This document shows, in pieces, positions 25,237 to 33,532 of a DNA stretch of 64,000 nucleotides. Position 1 is the first letter of the stretch, and the number at the start of each line of letters is the position of its first letter. The translations under genes were made by a program, and so were the position numbers. The DNA is from Levilinea saccharolytica (GTDB lineage Bacteria; Chloroflexota; Anaerolineae; Anaerolineales; Anaerolineaceae). The DNA lies in the NCBI RefSeq assembly GCF_001306035.1, contig NZ_LGCM01000037.1:25131-89130 (forward strand), read 5' to 3'. The notes beneath the pieces are model-generated. The model was not told where the DNA came from. It ran no database searches and worked only from the letters and a program-made list of their open reading frames with translations.

Positions 25237-26190
25237 TCAATCCCCCAATAGATACTTCCGCAGGGCGCTGACCTGTGCAGCGCGGAAATCGCGCACCACC
25301 TGGAACCTTGGGCCGAACTGGTCAAAGCCGTGAAAGGCGCCGGGAACGACTGTGGTTTCACATGCCACGCCGCTGTCTTTTAGGCGCTGGGCGTAGGCCA
25401 GGTCTTCTTCATAGAACAGGTCTAACGTGCCCACGCCGATCCAGGCGGGCGGCAGGCCAGAGAGGTCTGCGCGCCGGGCCGCGGCGGCATAGGGGGGCAG
25501 GGGGGCTGAACTCACCGGCTGGTGGAGATACAGTTCCCACCCCAGGCGGTTATTTTCTGGCGACCAGAGCAGGTGCTCGGCGCGGTTGATATCTTCGCGC
25601 AGCACCGTGCGGTCATCCAGCATGGGATAGACCAGCAGCTGAGCCGCGGGCTGCACCTCGCCGCGGTCGTGGGCCAGCTGGGCCAGGGACGCCGCCAACC
25701 CCCCGCCGGCGCTTTCGCCGCCCACCACCAGGCGCTGGGGGTTAATTTTCAGCAGATCGGCGCGGCTGTGCGCCCAGGTGAGGGCGGCGTAGGCGTCTTC
25801 CAACGGAGCGGGGAAGGGGTGCGCCGGTGCCAGGCGGTAATCCACCGAGAGGATGACGATGCCCAGCTGCTGCACCAGATAGCACAGGTGCGGGTCGTTT
25901 TGTTCGGGCCGGCCGAGGAAATAGCCGCCGCCGTGCATCCACACCAGGGCGGGGGTGGGCGCGGGCCGCGCGGCGGGCTGATAGATGCGCAGGCGCAGGG
26001 GTGGGGCGCCGCCCTCCGCGCGGGAGGCCCACACATCTTCCACCAGGACGCCCGCGGGCGGCTTGACCCCGGGCTGCAGGCGTATGAGCCGCTGAAGGAG
26101 GGGGATGTTCCAGCGGCGGAAGGGCAGCCGGGGGAGGAATTTGGCCATGGGGCGCAGTTCGGCATGCACGGTGGAAAGGTCTTTTGCCAC
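25237..26190 (-). CDS. Alpha/beta-hydrolase, hormone-sensitive-lipase-like esterase
   Basis: 317 residues. Oxyanion motif MHGGGYFLG, nucleophile elbow GGESAGGG, acid in GTLDLFYEED and catalytic His in PGAFHGFD: HSL family (family IV) esterase. The GTG at 26190 is chosen because GGAGG lies 5 bases before it and TATAAT (26224-26219, minus) lies just upstream; the in-frame ATG at 26235 is upstream of that -10. Cytoplasmic (no signal). Natural substrate unknown. Confidence 0.9.
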   Translation of the reverse strand: MAKDLSTVHAELRPMAKFLPRLPFRRWNIPLLQRLIRLQPGVKPPAGVLVEDVWASRAEGGAPPLRLRIYQPAARPAPTPALVWMHGGGYFLGRPEQNDPHLCYLVQQLGIVILSVDYRLAPAHPFPAPLEDAYAALTWAHSRADLLKINPQRLVVGGESAGGGLAASLAQLAHDRGEVQPAAQLLVYPMLDDRTVLREDINRAEHLLWSPENNRLGWELYLHQPVSSAPLPPYAAAARRADLSGLPPAWIGVGTLDLFYEEDLAYAQRLKDSGVACETTVVPGAFHGFDQFGPRFQVVRDFRAAQVSALRKYLLGD

Positions 26191-26270
26191 GGGGACCTCC
26201 AGGGAGGGGGATAGGGGAATTATAACCCTCAACACCCGCTCGGTCGCTGCGGGAATTGCGGTACGTCAAA

Positions 26271-26326
26271 TTTGTCATAAAATTATAATAAATCCTATTG
26301 AAAATATGACAAACGCGTGCTATACT
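26271..26326 (+). promoter_or_regulatory. Promoter and inverted-repeat operator of the Xre-ImmA-PIN module
   Basis: TTGAAA (26298-26303), 17 bases, TATACT (26321-26326). A perfect 9-base inverted repeat TTTGTCATA (26271-26279) / TATGACAAA (26305-26313) has its right arm inside the promoter spacer, so a bound repressor would block it. Confidence 0.7.
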
Positions 26327-26349
26327 CAAGTCACTCACGGAGGAGTAGG

Positions 26350-26700
26350 ATGACCCAAATGAATATCGGACAAAAGGTCAAAGGACTGCGCGAGAAGGCC
26401 GGCCTGAGTCAGGCGCAGATCGCGCAATTCTTGGGGGTGGATCAAAGCATGATTTCAAAATGTGAAAAGGGTGAACGCCAGTTTCAAGTGGATCATTTGG
26501 AGCGGTTGGGCAGCCTGTTTGGCCTTTCTCTGGGTGTTTTGATGAACGCAGAAGATGCAGCGGCGACCTTGCAGATTGCCTTTCGTGCGGATGGTATGCA
26601 AGTTGAAGACCTTCAGGCGATTGCCGATATTCAAAAGATCGCCCTGAACCTGGATGAGATGCGCACCCTTTTGCGGGAGAGCGTGCATGAAGCCGCATAA
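26350..26700 (+). CDS. Xre-family helix-turn-helix regulator
   Basis: 116 residues. Helix-turn-helix at 6-60: VKGLREKAGLSQAQIAQFLG, then VDQSMISKCEKGER. The C-terminal half is helical and may bind the protease. GGAGGAG lies 5 bases before ATG 26350; an ATG at 26317 overlaps the -10. Its end overlaps the protease gene by 14 bases. In known ImmR/ImmA pairs the metalloprotease cleaves the Xre repressor. Confidence 0.9.
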   Translation: MTQMNIGQKVKGLREKAGLSQAQIAQFLGVDQSMISKCEKGERQFQVDHLERLGSLFGLSLGVLMNAEDAAATLQIAFRADGMQVEDLQAIADIQKIALNLDEMRTLLRESVHEAA

Positions 26701-27457
26701 ACAAAGCGAGCTGAGTTACCAGGCCAATGAACTGCGCAAACGCTTTGGCGAGGATCTGTTCTCGCCGGTCGAAGTGCTTTCCATCCTGCAGTCGCAGGAG
26801 AACCTGACCCTGGTGTTTTACCCATTCTCCGCGCGCATTTCTGGGATGTGCATGCGCACGCACAGCGGCGAGCAGCTGATCGCCATCAACTCCACCAGCA
26901 CGCTGGGGCGGCAGCGCTTTACGGCGGCGCATGAGCTGTATCACCTCTTCGTCCAGAAAGAGATTGCCTCCGTGATCTGCGGCGGTGAAATTGGCGCCGC
27001 CAAAGACGAAGAGGAAAAGAACGCAGACTGCTTCGCTTCGTATTTCCTTGCGCCCAATGACGCACTGCACAGCTTTATTGAGAAGAATTTGCAGAAGGGC
27101 TCGCGCCAGGCCTTGACGGTGGAGGATGTGGTGCGCATTGAGCAGTATTTCCGCATGAGCCGCCAGGCCACCCTCTACCGACTGGTGGGAGACGGCTGGC
27201 TGACCCTGGATGCTGCCAACACCCTCAAGGGCGGCATTGTCGCCTCGGCGCGCCGATTGGGGTTTAGCGATGAGTTATATGTGCCCGCGCCGGAGAACCG
27301 TCAGTATTTCACCAGCGGCAGCTACATTGGGCTGGCGCAGCGGCTGTTGGACGCGGATGTCATCTCCAGCGGCAAATACGAAGGGCTGCTGCTGGAGGCC
27401 TACCGGGCTGACATCGTTTTCAACCTGGAAGCCGAAGGCCAGGAGACGTATGACTGA
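26687..27457 (+). CDS. ImmA/IrrE-family metallopeptidase
   Basis: 256 residues. Zinc motif His82-Glu83-Leu-Tyr-His86 and third-ligand helix EEKNADCFASYFLAP. The C-terminal 110 residues form a helical domain after the protease core. Such proteases cut their partner Xre regulator or act as toxins. Overlaps the Xre gene by 14 bases and the PIN-like gene by 8, so the three must be made together. Confidence 0.9.
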   Translation: MKPHKQSELSYQANELRKRFGEDLFSPVEVLSILQSQENLTLVFYPFSARISGMCMRTHSGEQLIAINSTSTLGRQRFTAAHELYHLFVQKEIASVICGGEIGAAKDEEEKNADCFASYFLAPNDALHSFIEKNLQKGSRQALTVEDVVRIEQYFRMSRQATLYRLVGDGWLTLDAANTLKGGIVASARRLGFSDELYVPAPENRQYFTSGSYIGLAQRLLDADVISSGKYEGLLLEAYRADIVFNLEAEGQETYD

Positions 27458-27980
27458 GCCGTTGTTCCTGGATACAGACTGCCTCTCCACCTTTCTGGTG
27501 GTCGGCCAGGAGAACCTGGTTCTGCGGCTGTACGCCGGACGCATCGGCATCCCCCAGCAGGTGTACGCTGAGCTGAGCAAAGTGCATTTCATGAAACACA
27601 AAGTGGATGTGCTGCGGCAAACCGGCAAAGTGGTGCTCTATCAAATCAGCGCCGGTACAACCGAGGGGGATTTTTATTTTAAACTGACCACCAAACCGGA
27701 CCCGGGGTATAAGGTCATCGGCAGCGGTGAGGCTGCCGCGATTGTTCTGACCCAACACTACAACGGCATTTTGGGCAGCAATAACCTGCGCGATATTCTG
27801 CCCTATATCCGCAGGTACCATTTGCAGCACCGCACCAGCGCCGATATCATGGCTGAGGCGCTGGAACAGCATTTGATCAGCGAAGGGCAGGGCAATGCCA
27901 TCTGGAAGCAAATGCTCCAGCGCAACCGCAAGCTGCCCACGGATACGTTTTCTGAGTTCCTGGCAAGTCGGGAATCATAG
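27450..27980 (+). CDS. PIN-like domain protein
   Basis: 176 residues. N-terminal FLDTDCLSTFL supplies the first acidic residues of a PIN fold; GSGEAAAIVL supplies Glu and LGSNNLRD an Asp/Asn pair near the end of the fold. PIN proteins are Mg2+-dependent RNases, often toxins. The final acidic site is weakly conserved, so activity is not certain. Third gene of the Xre-ImmA module (8-base overlap). Confidence 0.7.
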   Translation: MTEPLFLDTDCLSTFLVVGQENLVLRLYAGRIGIPQQVYAELSKVHFMKHKVDVLRQTGKVVLYQISAGTTEGDFYFKLTTKPDPGYKVIGSGEAAAIVLTQHYNGILGSNNLRDILPYIRRYHLQHRTSADIMAEALEQHLISEGQGNAIWKQMLQRNRKLPTDTFSEFLASRES

Positions 27981-28001
27981 GGGAGGGAGGACTGCTGATT
28001 G

Positions 28002-28023
28002 ATGGTCTCATAGAAAAGACCAT
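28002..28023 (+). other. Small hairpin after the PIN-like gene
   Basis: ATGGTCT-CATAGAAA-AGACCAT, perfect 7-base arms, followed by AAAATCTTA. Weak terminator candidate at the left edge of the AT-rich segment. Confidence 0.4.
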
Positions 28024-28068
28024 AAAATCTTATCAGGATGTCTTCACCCAAGACGGTTAAATGCCATT

Positions 28069-28236
28069 ATGATATTCGTCAACAAAAATTTCCTTGCAGA
28101 CAAAATGAGATTTGTTGTATCATTAAAACCTGAAGAATTTGACTATCACGGTGTGGATTCCATAATCCTGCATAATATTGAACAATTAGAACCCAATCGC
28201 CTCCAGAAAATACCTTCAATTGAGGTGAAAAGGTAG
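28069..28236 (+). CDS. Small hypothetical protein (55 residues) before the DGQHR gene
   Basis: Starts MIFVNKNFLADKMRF and ends IPSIEVKR; soluble, no known motif. Its stop lies 6 bases before the DGQHR gene, and the ribosome site of that gene lies in its last codons. The frame is open 20 codons further up but without a start codon, so it may be the tail of a lost larger gene rather than a real small protein. The upstream ribosome site is poor. Confidence 0.4.
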   Translation: MIFVNKNFLADKMRFVVSLKPEEFDYHGVDSIILHNIEQLEPNRLQKIPSIEVKR

Positions 28237-28242
28237 GACACG

Positions 28243-29775
28243 ATGAAAAAAATGAATGAAATGCACGTAAATGCAATAATTGTTCGGCAATGGTTAAGGG
28301 AATGGGACAACGTGCATTTTGCGGATAAAAAGCATCGACGAATTCCTGAACCCCAGTTCTTCCTGTTTACATTGTCTGCCCTCCAACTACGAAGACTGTC
28401 TAAAGTATATCAGCGCAAAGCAGACCGCCCTAGAGCCCAAGATACGTCTGTACAACGCACGCTTGAGAAGCCAAGAGCCGAAGAGATAGGGCGATTCATC
28501 CATGGCGGCTATCCTTGGTCTGAGCTTAATGAGAATCAAAAAAAGCAGGACGAATATAGTGATCTTCGAATGCCTGGTTGGCTACCTACTGCTATAGTTG
28601 CTAATATCCTGCCAGTAGGTGCAGAAAGAGATGGAAGTAAGTTGTTAGCCGAAAATGCAATTAGGGTTGAGTTGGTAGATAAATCTATGGCTCGGTTGGT
28701 ATTGCCAAAAGGGTTTTTAGATGATGACTGGAATCCGAATGTGCCACCATTAGAAATTATTGATGGACAACATCGACTATATTCATTTGAAAATAACGAA
28801 CAGCTTGATGGAGATTTTGATCTCCCAGTGGTGGCTTTTAATAATCTTGATTTTACTTGGCAAGCCTATTTGTTTTATACGATCAACATCAAACCTAAGA
28901 AGATTAACACAAGTTTGGCTTATGACTTATATCCATTGCTACGCATACAGGATTGGTTAGAAAAAGCCCAAAATGGTCCAGCTGTTTACCGAGAAACCCG
29001 TGCTCAGGAATTAACGGAGATACTTTGGTCGCACCCTGAAAGTCCATGGCGTGGTCGGATTAATATGCTGGGTGAGAAAAGGGGCGGTGATGTAACTCAA
29101 GCGGCTTTTGTTCGTTCATTGTTAACTAGTTACGTGAAACGTGGTGCACCGATCGGCGGATTATTTGGTGATGAGCTCCACACAAATAAAGGAGACCTGT
29201 TGCAATGGAACAGAATTAAGCAAGGCGCTTTCCTGATTGTAGTGTGGCAGGCGATACAAACGGTAATTCTTGGAATGGATGAACCATGGATGCGACATTT
29301 AAGATCAGTAATTCGTCAGGAGAGTTTGCCTCTCCTTAACGCTAATCAAACGGACCTTGCTTTTTCTGGCCCTTATTCGCTTTTGGCAACAGACCAAGGG
29401 GTAAGGGGTGTTTTGCAAGTGACAAACGATATGTGTTTCATTGGAGCTGACATTCTGAAATTGAGTGAATGGGTCTTAGATGAATTAAAAAGTGATGTTA
29501 TAAACGACGATGCGATTTCAGAAAGCGTGAAGACCTTAAGAGAGCAACCGGTATACCCTTTCTTGGAAAAGATAGCGCGGATTATCGCTGAATTTGACTG
29601 GAGAGCTTCTTCTACTCCCCAACTAGACGAGGAAACCAGAAGAGGTCAAATGGTATACAAAGGAAGCAGCGGTTATAAAGAAATGCGCCTACAGCTTATT
29701 CGAAGGTTATGTGATGCGAAAGATCAAGAAATATCAAGAATTGCAGAACGCTTAAGGGGAGTTCTAAAGTACTAA
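28243..29775 (+). CDS. DGQHR-domain (DndB-like) protein
   Basis: 510 residues. The hallmark DGQHR is at 174-178 (LEIIDGQHRLYSFE), preceded by RMPGWLPTAIVANIL and followed by VVAFNNLDFTWQAYLFYTIN, as in the DndB family. DndB regulates DNA phosphorothioation, and DGQHR proteins also occur in other DNA-modification islands. The C-terminal 200 residues are not recognised. No dndACDE genes are beside it. Codons are AT-rich, unlike the flanking genes. First large gene of a three-gene operon ending in a DNA methyltransferase. Confidence 0.85.
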   Translation: MKKMNEMHVNAIIVRQWLREWDNVHFADKKHRRIPEPQFFLFTLSALQLRRLSKVYQRKADRPRAQDTSVQRTLEKPRAEEIGRFIHGGYPWSELNENQKKQDEYSDLRMPGWLPTAIVANILPVGAERDGSKLLAENAIRVELVDKSMARLVLPKGFLDDDWNPNVPPLEIIDGQHRLYSFENNEQLDGDFDLPVVAFNNLDFTWQAYLFYTINIKPKKINTSLAYDLYPLLRIQDWLEKAQNGPAVYRETRAQELTEILWSHPESPWRGRINMLGEKRGGDVTQAAFVRSLLTSYVKRGAPIGGLFGDELHTNKGDLLQWNRIKQGAFLIVVWQAIQTVILGMDEPWMRHLRSVIRQESLPLLNANQTDLAFSGPYSLLATDQGVRGVLQVTNDMCFIGADILKLSEWVLDELKSDVINDDAISESVKTLREQPVYPFLEKIARIIAEFDWRASSTPQLDEETRRGQMVYKGSSGYKEMRLQLIRRLCDAKDQEISRIAERLRGVLKY

Positions 29776-29779
29776 GACT

Positions 29780-31093
29780 ATGACAATCGAAACCGTTGTT
29801 CAAAACTCTTCTCCAAACTTAATCATTTCCTCTGCAGAGAGAATCAAAAAATCAGCTTTTATAAAAAGCAGGTGGTTATATAGAAATATCTACCGTTCCG
29901 ATGTAATTGATACAATAAAACGAGAGGATAATTCAGCCCCTTCTAAACCAGATCACCTCGCTCAATATATTGCCGCATCAACAGTTCTACATTGTTGTGA
30001 TGGTTGGAAGTTCTTCTCTTTGGGAATGGACAATCTCCTAAATGGAGACTCAGCTAATTCTGTATTTATGGCTTATTACGCACAATTACGTGCATTGATG
30101 GCTTATTTTGCTACAGAAGGAATCGGCATCTTTAATAATAAACATTTCTATTTTGATAATCGTGGGGACTGTTTCTTTTTTAAAAGTAACACTCATGATG
30201 TAGTAAAGAACTTGATCAATGCCTGGGCGCAGGATAAAGCTAAAAGCCCTCGCTTTCTTAACGTGCTCAAACTGGAAGGAAGACCATTTTCAGATTGGAT
30301 CTCAAGCGCAGACGTTGTGCTTGGTTCTCCAACAATTCCTGAAGTAGCCAAGGATTGGTTACAAGCATGGTCGATTGACCTTAAAATTCTTGGAGAAGAC
30401 CATACTAGAAGAAATGAGGTAAGCTACCGACCTCAAGGTATTACTAAGCTACCAACTTCACGTCACTTTGAGAATGATTTAAGTATGTGCCTTGAAGCAT
30501 GGAAGGTAACAGAACCTTTTGCAGCAAATCGATTTGCTATCTTAGACCAAATTTTACTCCGAAAAATTCTGCTAGCTGTTTATGAACGTCGTAAAACTAC
30601 CAGGATGGATTTTGAGCAATTCGTTGCAACCTCCATGGTTAATCTTGGCCTTGGTACAGATTCGCGTCTTTATCGAGTCATGACATCTTCAAATCCTATT
30701 ACAAATGAGATTTTAAAGAATGCAGAAAAAACAGCCTTCCATAAAACTACGGGGACCGACCCCGTTCCAGTTTTATGTCGAGCTTTTATTTTGCTTCGAA
30801 TTGCGTCTGCTGCTGTTGAGAATTTTTTAGAAAAAAGTTCTATTAGTAGTTCGGATATCGAATTCTGGTGGTCAAACTTCGGAATTAACAATGGATTATG
30901 GACACCAGGAAATCCGCCGGAACAGATGAGCGATTTATGGAGCGATATAGATGAAGCCATTCTAGGTTTGGAGGATTTTCTTGATCAAGCAGATACTAAC
31001 ATATGTGTTACCCAAGCACATTATTCTGTTCCATATGAATTGTGGCAAGTGAAACAATTTACAAAGGCTGGTCTTTGGGCTATCGGATTATGA
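29780..31093 (+). CDS. Unknown protein of the DGQHR/methyltransferase operon
   Basis: 437 residues, not recognised. Soluble and mostly helical. The stretch AYYAQLRALMAYFATEGIGI followed by NNKH (about 94-118) faintly resembles the R...H pattern of HEPN-fold RNases, but this is only a resemblance. It starts 4 bases after the DGQHR gene and overlaps the methyltransferase gene by 4 bases (ATGA), so it is an obligate part of the system. AT-rich, like its partners. Confidence 0.8.
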   Translation: MTIETVVQNSSPNLIISSAERIKKSAFIKSRWLYRNIYRSDVIDTIKREDNSAPSKPDHLAQYIAASTVLHCCDGWKFFSLGMDNLLNGDSANSVFMAYYAQLRALMAYFATEGIGIFNNKHFYFDNRGDCFFFKSNTHDVVKNLINAWAQDKAKSPRFLNVLKLEGRPFSDWISSADVVLGSPTIPEVAKDWLQAWSIDLKILGEDHTRRNEVSYRPQGITKLPTSRHFENDLSMCLEAWKVTEPFAANRFAILDQILLRKILLAVYERRKTTRMDFEQFVATSMVNLGLGTDSRLYRVMTSSNPITNEILKNAEKTAFHKTTGTDPVPVLCRAFILLRIASAAVENFLEKSSISSSDIEFWWSNFGINNGLWTPGNPPEQMSDLWSDIDEAILGLEDFLDQADTNICVTQAHYSVPYELWQVKQFTKAGLWAIGL

Positions 31094-32232
31094 AATATAT
31101 GGGATCGAAACGAACGATGTTGAATAATGGCTTAGGGCATTTACTTCTCCGAGAAGTTGAATGCGCTGAAAGGATGGTGGATCTATTTACTGGCTCTGGG
31201 TCCGTCGCTTGGTTTGTAGCTGAAAATACTCAAAAACCTGTTTTAGCGGTTGATCTTCAAAAATACTCAGCAGTACTTGCCAAATCCATTATTTGCCGTA
31301 CAAAGCCAATGAACTTTTCGATGCTTGAAGAGCGATGGATAAAACCTGTTGAAATTCGAAGGAACGAGAGTGACTTATGGATTAGAGGGAAGAAGCTACG
31401 TATAGGGCCAAAAGGGATAAAAGCTTATGTTGATCGAGCAAGAGATTTGTGTTCTTTGTTATCGAATATAGGCCCTATATGGAATGCTTACGGGGGGCAC
31501 TATTTTAGTCCCACGCAGGCGATTACTTTTGACCTGCTATTGGATTCTTTGCCTCACGATGATCAGGAACGAACAATTTGTTTAGCTGCATGTATATCTG
31601 CCGCTAGTCAGTGTGTCGCTTCGCCAGGGCATACGGCTCAGCCATTTCAACCCACCAAAGGTGCTGGTAAATATATCCTTGAGTCATGGTCAAGGGATCC
31701 AATTGAATATGTCAAAAAGGCATTAGAAAGTTTGTGTCCAAAACATGCGAATGTCGAAGGACAAGTAATTACTGGTAATGCAGAAGACGCTCTTGTGTAT
31801 GTCCAACCTACCGATCTTGTTTTCATTGATCCGCCGTATTCCAGTGTTCAATATAGTCGCTTCTACCACGTTTTAGAAACTTTTGCTGAGGTACGAAAAA
31901 CACGTAGCGTCGAGGGGGTTGGGAGGTACCCGCCTATAAACGAACGACCGCAATCAGAATTTAGCAATATTACTCAAGCCAAAGCAGCTCTAAGTAGATT
32001 GTTTAGCGCATTGGCGTCAAAGAAATGCACAATTATTCTTACTTATCCAAGTGGACAGTCAAGCAATGGCTTATCAGGGGATTACGTCAAACAAGTTGCG
32101 CATCCATTGTTTAATATTGAATGTCATAATAATATCGAAGGTATGTTTAGCACCTTAGGTGGTAATAATTACAATAGAACGGCGAGGCAAAAGTCAGACG
32201 AGTTAATTCTTCTATTAAAGCCGATTAATTAA
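31090..32232 (+). CDS. D12-class DNA adenine N6-methyltransferase
   Basis: 380 residues from the ATG in the ATGA overlap. It begins MKYMGSKRTML, the usual start of D12 enzymes; SAM motif DLFTGSGSV (31-39); catalytic DPPY at 247-250 (FIDPPYSSVQYSRF). An earlier in-frame ATG (31042) lies within the previous gene. No endonuclease partner with a known fold is next to it, so it may be protective or part of a new modification system. Target sequence unknown. Confidence 0.88.
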   Translation: MKYMGSKRTMLNNGLGHLLLREVECAERMVDLFTGSGSVAWFVAENTQKPVLAVDLQKYSAVLAKSIICRTKPMNFSMLEERWIKPVEIRRNESDLWIRGKKLRIGPKGIKAYVDRARDLCSLLSNIGPIWNAYGGHYFSPTQAITFDLLLDSLPHDDQERTICLAACISAASQCVASPGHTAQPFQPTKGAGKYILESWSRDPIEYVKKALESLCPKHANVEGQVITGNAEDALVYVQPTDLVFIDPPYSSVQYSRFYHVLETFAEVRKTRSVEGVGRYPPINERPQSEFSNITQAKAALSRLFSALASKKCTIILTYPSGQSSNGLSGDYVKQVAHPLFNIECHNNIEGMFSTLGGNNYNRTARQKSDELILLLKPIN

Positions 32233-32495
32233 AACTATAAATGATGATTTGTTCGAATGAAAAAAGATTAAACCAATCTACAGCCTGAAGCTAACATTTT
32301 TTCTACCCCATCTACAATTCCCCGATGTTACTGCTATCCTAACGATGGGTGTTTCCCCCCGCCCCTCCAACCGTATAGTCTCCTCTCCCCTCCGGCGATA
32401 CCAAAGGTAAACAGCCTTTCAGACGCTGCTCTGTAAACACCTGTCCCTGGTCTTAAACCCCCTCCCCCTCAACACACACCCCCTCTTACACCTCT
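32233..32495. other. Gene-free spacer at the right edge of the AT-rich segment
   Basis: No credible gene. Base composition shifts from AT-rich (to about 32330) to strongly pyrimidine-rich on plus (about 32350-32490), with repeated C runs (CCCCCTCCCCCTC). On minus, these runs could form a G-quadruplex. Confidence 0.5.
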
Positions 32496-32517
32496 GGCGG
32501 CCATTGGCCGCCTTTTT
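32496..32517 (+). terminator. Terminator before the inositol locus
   Basis: GGCGGCC-ATT-GGCCGCC followed by TTTTT. It ends the methyltransferase operon or stray upstream transcripts. Confidence 0.8.
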
Positions 32518-32543
32518 GGTTTTCTTTTGGTTGGAAAATTAAG

Positions 32544-32578
32544 TTGATTTATCTTTCAAAAAGATGTAATATTGAAAG
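32544..32578 (+). promoter_or_regulatory. iol promoter with RpiR-type operator (site A)
   Basis: TTGATT (32544-32549), 17 bases, TAATAT (32567-32572). The inverted repeat CTTTCAA (32553-32559) / TTGAAAG (32572-32578) covers the spacer and the -10. Related sites precede 41255 and the rpiR gene. Confidence 0.75.
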
Positions 32579-32641
32579 TGCAGTTACATTTCTTTCGCAA
32601 AATCACCCATCACACCGCTTCCCCGCGGTCCGGAGGACCTC

Positions 32642-33520
32642 ATGGGCACTTCCAGGTCAAATCTCATCATCCCCCCCGATTTTTCTCAACCCGAATACAT
32701 CCACATCACCCCGGCCTCAGCCGGCTGGGAACACCTGTCTTTTTCCGCCCGCAAGATGACGGCCGGCCAAAGCTGGGAATGGGACACAGGCGAAAACGAG
32801 CTGGCGCTGGTGCTGCTGGGCGGAACCTGCGCGGTGCAATCCAACCGCGGCAGTTGGCCGGTGCTGGGCGGCCGCAAGAGCGTTTTTGGCGGCCTGCCCC
32901 ACACGCTCTTTCTGCCCCCGCAGACGCGCTTCACCGTGCAGGCGCTCAGCCCCGATGTGGACCTGGCCTACGGCTGGTGCCGCGCCGCCCAGGAGTTCCC
33001 CGCCCGCTGGGTGCGCCCCCAGGATGCGGCCGTGGAAATTCGCGGCGGGGGCAACGCCACCCGCCAGATCAACAAGATGCTGCCGCCCGGGTTCCCGTGC
33101 AGCCGCCTGGTGGTAGTGGAGGTGTACACCCCCTCGGGCAACTGGAGCTCCTACCCCCCGCACAAGCACGATGAACACCGCACCGCCGCGGACGGCAGCC
33201 TTTTGGAGGCCGATCTGGAGGAAATTTATTTTTACAAATTTGACCGCCCGGAGGGCTTTGCCTACCAGCGTATCTACACCCCCGACCGGCGTTTGGACGA
33301 GGTCATGCTGGCGCAGGACAGCCATGCGGTGCTTTCGCCGGAGGGCTATCACCCGGTGGTGACCGCGCCCGGCTACCCCTGCTATTACCTCAACATGCTG
33401 GCCGGCTCAGCCCAATCGCTGGCGGCCAGCGACGACCCGGATTTCACCTGGGTCAAAGACACCTGGAAAGAACAAGACCCGCGCCTGCCGCTGGTTACCC
33501 TTGAGATGGAAACTGCCTGA
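32642..33520 (+). CDS. iolB: 5-deoxy-glucuronate isomerase
   Basis: 292 residues, full length, two cupin folds. Motifs YPPHKHDEH (metal His) and LEEIYFYKFDRP match IolB. It converts 5-deoxy-D-glucuronate to 5-dehydro-2-deoxy-D-gluconate in inositol breakdown. GGAGGACC is 5 bases before ATG. First gene of the locus, under operator site A. Confidence 0.95.
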   Translation: MGTSRSNLIIPPDFSQPEYIHITPASAGWEHLSFSARKMTAGQSWEWDTGENELALVLLGGTCAVQSNRGSWPVLGGRKSVFGGLPHTLFLPPQTRFTVQALSPDVDLAYGWCRAAQEFPARWVRPQDAAVEIRGGGNATRQINKMLPPGFPCSRLVVVEVYTPSGNWSSYPPHKHDEHRTAADGSLLEADLEEIYFYKFDRPEGFAYQRIYTPDRRLDEVMLAQDSHAVLSPEGYHPVVTAPGYPCYYLNMLAGSAQSLAASDDPDFTWVKDTWKEQDPRLPLVTLEMETA

Positions 33521-33532
33521 AGGAGTTTTTAC

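Noticed and set aside
28002..28023. Hairpin as insertion-sequence terminal repeat
   Set aside because: Arms are only 7 bases and no matching copy was seen near 32240-32340.
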